This document shows, in pieces, positions 45,534-56,093 of a DNA stretch of 64,000 nucleotides (position 1 is its first letter; each line of letters starts with the position of its first letter). Made by a program: the position numbers and the translations under genes. Source of the stretch: Naematelia aurantialba (taxonomy: Eukaryota; Basidiomycota; Tremellomycetes; Tremellales; Naemateliaceae); the NCBI GenBank assembly GCA_021527695.1, contig JAKFAO010000003.1, positions 1,488,001 through 1,552,000 on the forward strand. Reading direction: 5' to 3'. A model generated the notes under the pieces. That model was not told the DNA's origin. It saw nothing but the letters and a program-made list of their open reading frames with translations, and did no database searches.

Positions 45534-46822
45534 CGTGTGCTCTGTGCTGTGCTCGGCGGTACGGTTGCGACTCTTACAGGCCAGCAAGCACGACCCAGCT
45601 GGCAGTGGTTCTTATAGGGAAAACGTCAGACCTCAATCAGGTCTTGCTCAACAGTTAAACTCTGGGCTGGTTTGTGACGGGCAAGAAGCTCGGTCCGTGT
45701 CGCACAATCTGTCTTGTTGCTTCTCCCTGCTGTGCTAGTAATGTACTCGATTGGCCAGCATCTCTTATCGCTCCACACACGACGCCTCGTAAAAATTTTC
45801 CTTCGTCATGGCTTGTTGGCCCCCCGCCAGTCAGGCTGCTGCTTCCCCCCCCCCCCCCCCTCTGGGCCAGTCCCAGATGCGGTGTGACTGGTGAGACATG
45901 GATGGGTGGCCAATGAGCATCTCTGTCTAATAATTTTCCTGCACTAAACGACGCGTGACCTTGGCCAAACCATGTGCTCCCGTGGCTTTGTGCTTTCTCG
46001 ACGAATAAGAGTCGAGCATCAAGCGAAGCATCCAAGGCTGCAACCGAGTTTTTGTTAAATTTTTCTATTTCCATGTCGATGGCTTGACGGGACCCCGCGA
46101 TTTCTCTCCGAATGGGGTCGAGAATGACGTCACTTCCCCGTTCCCGCCGGACAGCCAGGGATTGATAAGCTCACGTGACACTCGCCCTGTCCTCGCCAGT
46201 CTGTGTTCACTTTGAACATGGGAGCACAGCTTGTCGATCGTATCGGGCCTATCAATGTCCACGTATCCACTGTCCTCCATCCACGCCGACAGGGATGATA
46301 CTACTGCGGCGGCGACGAATGATACCGTGCCATGTGGAGGGCCATGTGGTTGAAAACGCGTGCAACCAAAGGGGCCATGAGTAGCCGTGAGGGTAATGAA
46401 ACGAGTGCCCGGGATAGATAGGGCCGGCGACACGTGTGTTGTACCCCACGGGCTGCCGGCGTCTGTTTCGGCTGCTGCAAGCATTCCGGGGAACCGTGGA
46501 CAGGTGCAGTGGTGCTTCGACGTAGCCACGGTTTGACCAGTTTGTGAGGGCGTCCTTATACAGATATATATTCCCAAAGGTTCTTTCGTGTCTCTCTTGG
46601 AGAGGGACATGGGTCCGCTCCTTGGTCTCTAGGTCGAGGAAGTGGAAAAACGGCATCGTGTCCCTGGCCACAAGTACTGTGCTGAGTCTGGAATAGGACG
46701 TTCCGCAGAGGCAGATCTACACGTCCTGCGCAGTCGTATAGTGCATATACAAACAGATGACATTCCCTCCCACACGGTCTACCTCCCACAGAGTATACCT
46801 CCCCACGGTCTACCCCCACACG
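45534..46822. other. Permease upstream region and long gene-poor stretch
   Basis: About 1.3 kb. A C16 run lies at 45845-45860. The stretch next to the permease is its likely promoter; a minus-strand ORF there (46074-45655) crosses the homopolymer and is rejected. A weak ORF at 46656-46252 is listed separately. 'ATATATATTCCC' near 46563 is TATA-like. Confidence 0.45.
46252..46656 (-). CDS. Doubtful ORF of 134 aa
   Basis: From ATG 46656 (MPFFHFLDLETKERTHV) to a stop at 46252. The first 60 residues look protein-like ('NIYLYKDALTNWSNRGYVEA'), then it becomes Arg/Ser/His-rich. It could be a short gene, an exon, or chance. A second frame on the same strand (46610-46065) is also open. No family recognised. 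It is downstream of RPF1 on the same strand. Confidence 0.25.
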   Translation of the reverse strand: MPFFHFLDLETKERTHVPLQERHERTFGNIYLYKDALTNWSNRGYVEAPLHLSTVPRNACSSRNRRRQPVGYNTRVAGPIYPGHSFHYPHGYSWPLWLHAFSTTWPSTWHGIIRRRRSSIIPVGVDGGQWIRGH

Positions 46823-48885
46823 TTACAGGAAGAACGTCCGCCGCGAGACCTCCATCTTTGGCTAGTCACATGAGCATCTCACATCCCGTGGAAACAGCAC
46901 CAGACTCACCTTCCACTTCCACTCGTACTCCTGTTCCTCGTCGAGCGCAGGCACGGCCACTCGGGCATTCGCTCCATCTCCCAACTTGGTCTTTGACGTT
47001 GTCTTTGGCCTTGGCGGGTCTCCCGACAGACCAGCTGAAGCACCACTGGCCATCTCCTCCATCGCGGCATCTTCGTCCATCTGTTCTTCCCGCGCGACGG
47101 CGCCCTCGTCGACGTCTCCATCCACGCCCACGTCCTCTGCGTCTCCACCGCGAGGGACCTGTCCGTCGGCCGAGGTGACGCCTGGTAAGCCCTTGCGCAG
47201 CCATCGTAGTTTGAGGGTGAAGCGCGGTCCAATCTCTTGCAACTTGGCCGACGTGGCCGAGGCGAACATGTATCTAGATGGCAATCAGTTTGTGTCCTCC
47301 TCCCTAAGAGCGCACGGCAAAACATGGACTGAGCTCGTAATAGAAGATTGTGAAGGCGGCTTGGGTGGGGGAAAGGAAGTAAAGGGCCTGTTGTGTCGAG
47401 AGAGAGAAGATGCAGCACACCGGTCCTGTCAAAGGAGGGTGAAGACGATGGCTCACCTGTGTCGGCGAAAGAAGAGAAAGTCGCGCTGGTTATGCAGCGT
47501 AACGACCTGCCGGCCCTTGAACATCGGCATAGGGGGGAACAGCGAGCCGAATAGCCTCCCCACAGAGTTTCCAAGTAGAGTCGTAAAGTTGTTCAAAATC
47601 AATTCGGGCGAGTGGGGCGAGGGTCGAGCGTGGCCCTGTGTTCGTGTGAGCAGGTCTGAAGAATTGATGACTGATTGGTGGGAGAGGGGTAGACGGGGAG
47701 AGGATGGAAGCGGAAGGCAGAGGTGGCAGAGGATGAGACGGGAGAGCTTACGTGGATCTGCGACCCTAGCACCACGCTGGTGAGCTTAAAGTAGGCTGTG
47801 GGTCCAGCTGGAAGCGCCATGAGAGTGATGGCATCTGTCTCGTTGTCAGCCAGTCACAGAGGAGATGCTCAAAGACGACGGTGGGCAGGCTCAGTGATCA
47901 TCGAAGCCCGAGCGCATGCAAGCAGCGGTAGTAAGAGTGAGAAATAGCAGATTTGGAGGTGGTGAGAGACATGGGCAGCCATGGATAACGATGGTCAGGG
48001 GTTCCGAGAGATGAACTCACTGGGTATCTTGTGGTCCTCATTGACAACAATACACGCCCCGTACCCCCTCTTGGCAGCCCACCGGGCCACACGACCAATC
48101 TCAAATCCCCGTCCTTTCGGCCGCTTGAAAAACTCGCCGCCTGGAAAGATGTTTTTGAGGTCGTCGCAGAACGCGTAGGTCGATTTACACGGTGACGGCG
48201 AGGTGGTGATCAAGATTCTCGGCGGTGCGGGCGAGCTGGGATGCGGCTGTTCTTGCTCCTCTTCCCCTCCCTCTTCTTTGTCTGCTTCGTCTGTGATTTC
48301 GTCTTGACCGCCTTCGAGGTCGATGCCACCGTCGTTTGGCCCGGTCGTGGGGAGGAGCGTAGACGGTCGAGATGGTCCTGCCTCGGGCATCTCTTCATCC
48401 TCATCCTCATCCTCACCCTCATCCTCGTCCTCCTCGTCCTCATGTCCCTCACCCATGTCATCCTCATCTTCATCGCCCTCCAAGCCTGGATCCGCACTGC
48501 CATTCACTTTCCTCGAAGCCTCTGCAGCACGTTCAGCTGCCGCACGCAGGCTTGCAGGGTCTGCCGTGAGGTACGACGTCGAGTCGTAGATCCTCGTATT
48601 GTCCAGCGTCCGGGGGACGTTCTTCGCCAACCGCTCCTAAGCACGCTCAGCTCGGTCTCACCACGAAGGTAGAAGTAGCTGACCCGCTTTAGCTGTTCGC
48701 CTGTACCCTTTTCTTTCTCTGCCTTTTTGATCTGCAGACCATTAGTACGAGTACCGCTAGAAGGAAGGCGAAGAGGGACTCGCCTCCATACGCCGTTTGA
48801 GCTTCTCCTGCGCCTTCTCGCGCTTACTCTTCCGGTGCACCTCGGACCGCTTCAGCGCATTGGGAATCTTCTTGTCTCTTCCCAT
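46823..48885 (-). CDS. RPF1: RPF1, Brix-domain ribosome biogenesis factor
   Basis: Nucleolar factor for 60S subunit maturation. ATG 48885 (MGRDKKIPNALKRSEVHRKS) gives the conserved basic N-terminus, then 'NVPRTLDNTRIYDSTSYL', a long acidic Glu/Asp insertion, and the Brix domain: 'PRILITTSPSPCKSTYAFCD', 'FPGGEFFKRPKGRGFEIGR', 'AITLMALPAGPTAYFKLTSV', 'GHARPSPHSPELILNNFTTL', 'VTLHNQRDFLFFRRHRYMF' and 'LQEIGPRFTLKLRWLRKG'. A second acidic insertion lies before the C-terminal 'YEWKWKPKMEVSRRTFFL', ending at TAA 46823. The two acidic insertions are larger than in yeast Rpf1. Divergent from PIF1. Confidence 0.93.
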
Positions 48886-49128
48886 CGTGTTGGCCTCTCT
48901 CTATTGCCTCCTGCCTGCTGTTAACGATCAAAGTCGACAGCGAGAGTGGTAGAACAGGACCAGAAAAGTCTGAAATCTTTGCTCTCTGCATTCTTACGTA
49001 AGATGATTTTCCATCAACGCTTGTCCGCCAAAACAAGTCGCGTCCGGTCATCTTTCCTCGTCGGCCTCTTTCTCTTTCTTTCTCTCTCTCCTTCTCTCTC
49101 TCTATCCCAAGCGTCAAAGGGGAACGGA
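48886..49128. promoter_or_regulatory. 243-bp divergent promoter, RPF1 (-) and PIF1 (+)
   Basis: A shared control region between two start codons. It contains a CT tract (about 49070-49104) on the PIF1 side and CT-rich sequence on the RPF1 side. No TATA box obvious. Confidence 0.6.
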
Positions 49129-51580
49129 ATGCCTTCGCTCGTGACGGCCAGGTCTGGCACAGCGGGTAAGGGCTTCTCGCGTGTCAACTCGTTCAAGCGG
49201 GAATGGGACGACGATGTGCAGCCTGAACCAGCGAGCTCCCGCGGCCGAGCACTGGTTCAGCATTCGTCGCAGGAGGTCGTAGAGTGGTCACCCAGCCCGG
49301 AGAGGTCAGCTGTACAGGCCACGCATTTCAGGTGCTGAGGAAGCTGACTGGCGGATTTAGGATGAAATCCAAAGCCAAAGCGGTGTCTGTGCAGCCATCA
49401 ACCAACACCGGCGAGACCGCTGCAGACAGACGGCGAAAGGCCATCTTGGCGGCAATGAATGAGAACATAGGGTCCGCCTCGGCAGCCTCGACTTCCACTT
49501 CCCTTTCCACGGCCGGCTCGTCCCTCCACACCATCGCATCGAGTCTTGGCTCCTCGTCACGCCATACTCCACTGCCATCGTTCCCCTTCCCTGCCGCACA
49601 GAGAGAACCGCCAAAATCGTCCTTCCCCGAACTTCCGCCGACGATCGCGCTCGATTCGAAAAAGCGCCCACTCCCATGGAACGCCGACATGGCGTGCGTG
49701 CGCCTAGTAGCTGATTGCTCCTGTTGTTAGCTGACATGGCTGCAGCTCAACCAAAGCTGCGAGACAGGACTCGGTGGGCAGCGAGAGCAGCTCCAAGAGC
49801 GGCAAGAAGGCCACGAGCACCGGCGGACGCCAGGCGAAAGCGACGATCAGCATCAAGCAGAAAGTCGTCTTGAGTGCGGAGCAGCAAAAGGTGCTGTCAT
49901 TAGTGGTGGACGAGGGCAAAAATGTCTTCTTCACCGGTAGTGCTGGTACGTAGTGTGCATATGGTTTCCGCCTGCGTCGTGGCTGATGAGCGGAACAGGA
50001 ACCGGAAAATCTGTCTTGCTGCGTGAAATCATCAGATCGCTCCAGAAGAAATACGCTACCTCGCCGGATGCGGTCGCTGTGACGGCCTCGACTGGAATCG
50101 CCGCGTGCAACATTGGCGGTGTGACATTGCATTCGTTTGGTGGTGTCGGATTAGCATCTGACCCGGCAGATAAACTGGTTGCCAAGCTCAAGAAGAACAA
50201 GAAGGGGGCGGCCAGATGGTTGAGGACAAAGGTATTGATTATAGATGAAAGTGAGCTAGCTCAGCGAGACACACGTCGACTTAGCTGACAATCGGTAGTT
50301 TCCATGGTCGACGCCGAGCTGTTTGACAAATTTTGCAAAGTTGGTCAACTGATGCGAAAGAACCTCGCCAAACCTTGGGGAGGGATCCAGATCATCGTCA
50401 CTGGCGACTTCTTCCAGCTTCCCCCAGTGACCAAGGGTGGCGCTATGCCAAAGTTCTGTTTCGAGGCGCAGATGTGGTCAGAAACCATCGACATGTCGGT
50501 GAATCTCACCAAAGTCTTCCGGCAAAAGGATCCCCGTACGTGTGGCGGGAGCGTTTTCGGTATTCAGGCGCTGATCCTCAGGCTTCATCGATATGCTCAA
50601 CGAGATGCGCTTCGGCAAACTGACCCCCTCTTCAATAAAGGCGTTCCAGACCCTGTCTCGCGAGATCATATACGACGACGGGATCGAACCAACAGAGTTG
50701 TTCCCTCGACGAGAAGATGTGGACAAGGCAAATCGGAGCCGACTTGAGGCGATCTACAATGATTGCTGGACATACGTAGCGGTCGACGCGGGAGCAGTCA
50801 CCGACCCTATACAACGCGATAAACTCCTGTCAAATTTCATGGCTCCCCAGACGCTTCAGCTCAAAATCAACGCTCAGGTCATGCTCATCAAGAACATTGA
50901 CGAGACACTTGTTAATGGCTCAATGGGCAAAGTCATCGGGTTTTGTCACAAGGGGATGTACGAGCAAGACTCTCAAGGAAGGTACCTCGAGGACGGTGTG
51001 CCGGATGGAGTGGACGAGGAGGAACGCGAGCAGGTGTTGCAGAAACGACGGTTGCTGGAGGCGAGGATGGTAAGTGGGACCAAGCCACATCCGGTCGTGC
51101 GGTTCAACATACCCGGTGGCAAGCGGGACATGTTTATGGAGATGGACCAGTTCAAGGCCGAGCTGCCAAATGGGGAAGTACAGGCTTCCCGAAGTCAAGT
51201 GGGTCGAAACCGATTTTCGCTATCACGGCTCACGTTGAGTAGTTCCCGTTGATCCTGGCATGGGCAATGTCAATCCACAAGAGTCAGGGACAGAGTAGGT
51301 CTAGTGGTCCCCAAGCAGGGGTTTCGAGTCGGTAACTGACGTTCATGACAGCGTTAGATCGGGTCAAAGTGGACCTGAGCAAGGTGTTTGAAAAAGGACA
51401 GGCCTATGTCGCGCTCTCGCGAGCTACATCGCTCGAAGGACTGCAGGTCAAGGGCTTCAGCGCGGACAAGGTATGGCTTGGAACAGGACATCACGAGGCA
51501 ATGCTGACGTCAAACCGCAGGTCATGGCGCACCGTAAAGTGGCGATTTGGTCTGACACGCTCAAGGACCTAAACGTGTGA
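49129..51580 (+). CDS. PIF1: PIF1-family DNA helicase
   Basis: 5'-3' DNA helicase of superfamily 1B that acts on G-quadruplexes, telomeres and mitochondrial DNA. ATG 49129 ([17 protein letters not shown]). A Ser-rich N-terminal 200 residues precede '[18 protein letters not shown]'. The P-loop is '[19 protein letters not shown]', split by an intron within the second Gly-Thr-Gly. Others: '[20 protein letters not shown]', Walker B '[18 protein letters not shown]', '[14 protein letters not shown]', '[18 protein letters not shown]', '[11 protein letters not shown]'-type motif ('[20 protein letters not shown]'), '[13 protein letters not shown]', '[20 protein letters not shown]'. The PIF1 signature is intact. 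It ends at TGA 51580 ('[12 protein letters not shown]'). Eight or nine exons. Confidence 0.95.
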
Positions 51581-52133
51581 GGTCCGAGTGTGCGTGGCCG
51601 CGCTCAGGGGGGGGACCCGGGGGGGGGGGGGGGGGGGGCGCAGTGCCGGGTGAGAGCGGAGCATTGTATATATTGTGATATGTATGCTCTGCTCAGATCA
51701 CCTTGCATGCCTGACTGGGAACTCCCCCTCTCTAGCTACTTGTATGGGTGGACCGATCGTGCTCATCCCCTCTGCACAGATATAGCAGTCTGATAGGCCT
51801 GCGAAACAGTTGCGTTCCCTCGTTGCGAAACAGCTGAGGAGCACTCAATGTCCAAGGCAGGCTGGCGAGCGCTCTCAACTGCACACTGGAATGCGCCGTC
51901 CCGTGACTGAGGACCTATCTATGAACTCGCCTCATTCGGTCTACCTTGGACTGGAGAACCTCTCCCCAGGGTTAGCGGGACAGTGCTCCTCCGGTGCAGA
52001 GACGTGAACGATAAACTCCCAAATTGTGCCCAAAGCGGCGCACAGATGAGAGGTGCCTCAAATGCCCAAATATAGCATACCTGACTGCTGTCTGATCCTC
52101 GCTGGTGAGGCTGAAACGCCCCCACAAAGTCAA
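51581..52133. other. Intergenic with G21 homopolymer
   Basis: 553 bp between the convergent PIF1 and orphan C genes. G8 (51607-51614), ACCC, then G21 (51619-51639) lie 40 bp past the PIF1 stop. Beyond that nothing is seen. Confidence 0.5.
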
Positions 52134-53534
52134 TCATCTGCGGCCTGCGGAAAACGTCGCCGTATACGGCAACAACGCCTGGGTGATCTGATCGCTCCGC
52201 GTTTCCCACGAGTTGACCTCACTCTTCCCCTCGTCAAACGTTTGGTCATTCAGAAACTGTCGATGTCGTGCTTCGGCGCTCTGCCACACGGACAAACGGC
52301 GGGACCGCTGGCCGACCGGTTCCCACAGTGTGAACTGTCTGAACAGTTCGTCCCGGTGGTCTCGTGTTGTTCTTGCCATGATGTCGACCAGATAGTCTTC
52401 TGTCTTCGACGTCTTGCGTTTCTGATCCTCTCGGAGCAAGGTCTTTGCACGTCCGTATATGCTCCTGAGGGTCGCGTCGGTGTTGGTGGCAGCAGTGGCG
52501 GCCGACAAGCCCGCCGAGTGCCGTCGATGTCGAGGTCCCAGCGATCCCCGTTCAGGCAACGAACCGGGCGCAGAATGATGGGGTCGGCTGGGGTCCGGGC
52601 GGATGCGGTCAGACCGCTCAGCCCACCGGGGATCGAGCAGCCCATCTTGTCGGCTCGCACGCTGAATAGGCCCTGTCGGCTGGATTGTTCTGCCCGAAGG
52701 GCGAGGGTAATGACCAGAGCTCCCGGCATTCGGCTGGACCTCAGTAGGGCGGCCAGGCCACGTCGCGCTGCTCTGTCCCGATTGTGCCGTCTCTGGCAGA
52801 TTGGAAGGGGGATACCCGTGTGCCTCGTGCAGATTCTTGGCGGCGACGGAGGTACCGAAGTGATTGGACACGAATGACTGGGCAAGGGTAGAGCCAGGGT
52901 GCTGGGGAGACGGACGGTGCGGAACCGAGACGGGATACCCATCCCACCTGGGGTTCGGCGGGTCTCTTTGTCCCCTCGGGTTCGGCAGGTCCCTTTGTCC
53001 CCTTTCTGCATGGGCTGATGATCTACCGACAGACGCACCGAACTGGGAACCAGCCTGACTATAGAACGACTGACCAGTCGACCCAGGGGCACGCTGTCTG
53101 CTCTGTGTCTGACCCGTCCCCTTGCCTTTGTGGTAGTCCGCCGGCTCCGGGCTTGAAGAGCGCGGAAACTGCGTCGATGTGGCATCGCGGTGGGTAGAGG
53201 TACCTGACCACTGGCTGCCTGAGCCACTCGGCGTCGGACTCGCCAGCCTGGGAATCGCAGGCGAATCGTGTGCTGCGTCTTTCAGGGAGGACGGACCCAG
53301 GAACAAGCCGGCCGGGTCGAGCGTGGAATTCCGCGGCGGCCTGCCAGGCTCCGGAGGCGGAGAGCCGCTCACAGCATCCACGGTGCTGTAGTCGGACTGA
53401 GTGCTGTAGGTGCACCGAGGTATGGTACTGCTACCATCCCACGAGCGGCGCCGTCGCGGCACGACGCTTGCCAGGGGGCTGGGTGAACGCGACCGCAGGG
53501 GCGAAGCGCTGCTGTTCTCGTATCCGCTCATCAT
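52134..53534 (-). CDS. Orphan-family protein C: long disordered region plus C-terminal module
   Basis: Single ORF of 466 aa from ATG 53534 (MMSGYENSSASPLRSRSP). Residues 1 to about 350 are low complexity, with Ser, Pro, Arg, Gly and Gln, and include a short tandem 'QRDLPNPRG/QRDPPNPRW'. The C-terminal 110 residues are folded-looking: 'NTDATLRSIYGRAKTLLRED', 'KTEDYLVDIMARTTRDHRDE', 'LFRQFTLWEPVG', 'RLSVWQSAEARHRQFLND'. The plan equals that of A and B (same strand order, disordered then module). The module is a weaker match than H/I/J. Function unknown. It opens island 3 and converges with PIF1. Confidence 0.55.
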   Translation of the reverse strand: MMSGYENSSASPLRSRSPSPLASVVPRRRRSWDGSSTIPRCTYSTQSDYSTVDAVSGSPPPEPGRPPRNSTLDPAGLFLGPSSLKDAAHDSPAIPRLASPTPSGSGSQWSGTSTHRDATSTQFPRSSSPEPADYHKGKGTGQTQSRQRAPGSTGQSFYSQAGSQFGASVGRSSAHAERGQRDLPNPRGQRDPPNPRWDGYPVSVPHRPSPQHPGSTLAQSFVSNHFGTSVAAKNLHEAHGYPPSNLPETAQSGQSSATWPGRPTEVQPNAGSSGHYPRPSGRTIQPTGPIQRASRQDGLLDPRWAERSDRIRPDPSRPHHSAPGSLPERGSLGPRHRRHSAGLSAATAATNTDATLRSIYGRAKTLLREDQKRKTSKTEDYLVDIMARTTRDHRDELFRQFTLWEPVGQRSRRLSVWQSAEARHRQFLNDQTFDEGKSEVNSWETRSDQITQALLPYTATFSAGRR

Positions 53535-54013
53535 GTTGCGGACTGCAATGAAGTACGACAAGGAAGCGCGCCTGCACACATCCCCTTATACACCCGAAGC
53601 GCAGATTGAATGCGGCCTTCGAATTCGGCAGATAACTGGGGCGGTGTCGAGAAATAAAGGAGGAGACCATCCTCCATTGGGCGATATCCCGGCGGCGACT
53701 CGTGTTTCGCCACACTTCATTCGCTTCCCGGCGCAGAACCCTGCATAGTCTCCGTCTTGCTGGCTTTGAGGATTCAGAGGCAGCTCAGCACAGAGAGTGC
53801 AGCAAAGCTATTTCCCACTCGTCCGTCTCTGTGCAGCATAGCCATTTCCCACTCGTCCGGTCAAGCGATATGCAGAATCTGAACGGAGGTGTGGCTGAGT
53901 GCACAACGATAGAATTTCATCTACAGTACGGTGCTCTCAGAGGCGCACGGACCTGCCGCCGACTGGTGCACGTCATCCACGGTGCATTCCACGTTGCATT
54001 TTTGTCCAGAGAC
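53535..54013. other. Intergenic within island 3
   Basis: 479 bp. A short direct repeat, 'ATTTCCCACTCGTCCG', occurs twice, at about 53811 and 53847. It contains the likely promoter of gene C (a 'CTTATACACCC' near 53586). No gene. Confidence 0.45.
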
Positions 54014-55076
54014 TCAGCTCTTGTCCGTCGGTTTGGCTAGGGTGTCCCTCCAGGCGCGGATCAGCCTCTCCCAATTGACCTGCTCTTGGGCCGTGACAAA
54101 AGCGTCAGTCACGATCGAGTGGACCTCGCACCCGATGCCTCCCGCAATGATGCTCCTGAACTCCTGTTGCTCTGCTTCAGAGGCTGTCCTGAGAAAGTTC
54201 CTCAGATAATCAGTCAGCTTGTCCGTGTCGGAGCGATTTCCGTGGCAATAATGGGCGGCCCGAAAGTATATCGCAGCAGGGGTCAGCGTGCTCTGGGATG
54301 CACTTGCGTCTGCCCCCATCGTTGGAACCGCGGTGTCACTCGTATTCGTACCACCACCTAAGCTGGTCCAAGGATCCGCACTGGCAAGCCCATCCGCAAT
54401 GGCCAGGGGGCCCGGCAGTGCGACTGGCGGCGAGATTCTCCGATTCGACCTCGTGGCGGTATCACTCCCTCTTGACCCAACCGTGCTGCCCAAGGGACCG
54501 TTGGTGTGCCTCGCTTGAAATGGTTTGTTTGACTTGCCCTCCATGCCCTCCATCCGCCCAGGAGGCGCGCCGGTCCCCCAGGACGCGTAACGCCTGATTT
54601 GAGGTCGCGTGGTCCGCTGTGGGCGCCTCCCCGTTGGTGTTGCACACGATGATCGGAGGTCCCTATCTGGAGGGAGCTGGGCTGAGTTTCGAAAGGAAGG
54701 CGACACTCTTCGGTGTGTTGCCGTGACGGACCCCTGGGTTGGACGCTGTGGGGGGACATAAGACGACCCTAAGGTAGGCTGGCACAGATCCCGTGGCAGC
54801 GAGCTAGGCGCGCCGCTGATGAGGCTCTCACCCCGCCATATGGAGGCTGACGAGTACGGCCAGTGCCATGCCTGAAGCTTGGGGCGACTTGGCGCCGCCT
54901 CCCCTGGCCCGGCTGCGTTGATGGTCGAATTCTTGGGGAAGTCCCAACAGCTCACGCTCTGTGACAAAGAGGATGGAGGCATCGTGTTTCTTGTAACCTG
55001 TAGCCTTGGGAAGAAGAGCGAAAACGTAATTTGTGGAGTCGGGTGTGGATGGAAGTGAAGAGGAAGGCCAATACAT
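54014..55076 (-). CDS. Orphan-family protein B, two exons
   Basis: Exon 1 (55076-54956, ATG 55076, MYWPSSSLPSTPDSTNY) and exon 2 (54912-54014) are joined by a 43-nt GTGAGC..GCAG intron. They total 1020 nt, 339 aa, in perfect phase, which supports a real spliced gene. Exon 1 reads 'YVFALLPKATGYKKHDASIL'. A disordered stretch rich in Pro, Arg, Ser and Thr follows, then the C-terminal helical module: 'TPAAIYFRAAHYCHGNRSD', 'KLTDYLRNFLRTASEAEQQE', 'FRSIIAGGIGCEVHSIVTDA', 'VNWERLIRAWRDTLA'. This module is close in plan to E (same hydrophobic-x-x-Phe then acidic pair spacing). Function unknown. Confidence 0.6.
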
Positions 55077-56093
55077 CGTATCGACTGTTCCGTCGAGTAG
55101 GGCTTAAAATGTAACGAAGAAAGAAGCCTGTCAGCCGTGAATGGATCCTATGGCTCGTTTTGCAAGCCAGGGTTTGAGTATCGCCCGATACAAGGCAAGG
55201 GATCAACAAAGAGCGGAGGCCCAGAAGGCCTGGACTAGCGCTGTCTCCCTCAAACTCGCTGAGGTACCCCTGGCAAGACGTCCGCTGGCGGCACGGCACG
55301 CTCGCCGTCCCGGGCCAGCCGCGGCATCTATGCACGAGTAGACGAGCCACACCCATAGTCACGCCAGGAACCTACAGTAGATCGCCTGAAAGGTTCCGCA
55401 GTACTGGCAATCTCGCATTCACGTGCAGTAGTACCTTGCAGACAGACGTCCGTGCGCCATTCCCATAGTGCTACATGCTGCCCCGTGCAAGTCACTCTGG
55501 CCAGGCGTCGTCGGCAGAGCAGCCATGTCCGCATCCGTGCCCATGTTTGATTCTGCACACATCGTCAGAAGTGAATCAGCGTCAATGATATCAGGTGCAA
55601 CACGCGATATCCAGACTCAGCGGACCGTATGTCCAGTAGCCCGTGCGTCACTCTTCCCTCTCCGACGGGGGAAACACTCCGGCCTTATGTTGTACTCTAC
55701 AGCACACCGCTGGCGACCTAGCCTTCGTCCAACACCACATACTTTCAAGCTGACAGAAACCAAACCTCTGACTTGACCTGCAGCTAGCACGAGAACACAG
55801 CCCCCCCCCCCCCCCCCCCCCGGCGAGACCTCTCGACGCTGATCGAAGGCCCTGGAAGACTGCGTCAGTCGACGGCGTGTAGCCAAGATCATACTCGAGG
55901 ACACGAGGGAGGACTTGTTGAGGTCTGTGGTCCGTGTTCACTCTCACACAGAAGCTGAGCTGCTCCTTGAACTCTGCAGAGCCCGATGCCCAACATGAGT
56001 CAAAAAGATCTTACCGGATGGAGCATGTCGTGATTCGCCACCCGAGTCCGTGCCCTTGGCCGCTCGCAAATGTTGCGCAGAACCTCGTGACGT
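55077..56093. other. Intergenic with C21 homopolymer
   Basis: About 1 kb. C21 run at 55801-55821. Overlapping ORFs on both strands without pattern. A plus-strand ORF at 55141-55341 ('MDPMARFASQGLSIARYK') has an ATG but no family sign and is not called. Confidence 0.4.

Noticed and set aside
45655..46074. Minus-strand ORF of 139 aa upstream of the permease
   Set aside because: Runs through a C16 homopolymer as poly-Gly and lies in the permease promoter; no family sign.
46861..47783. Several long ORFs over the RPF1 exons
   Set aside because: Shadows of the RPF1 coding frame, which carries all Brix motifs.
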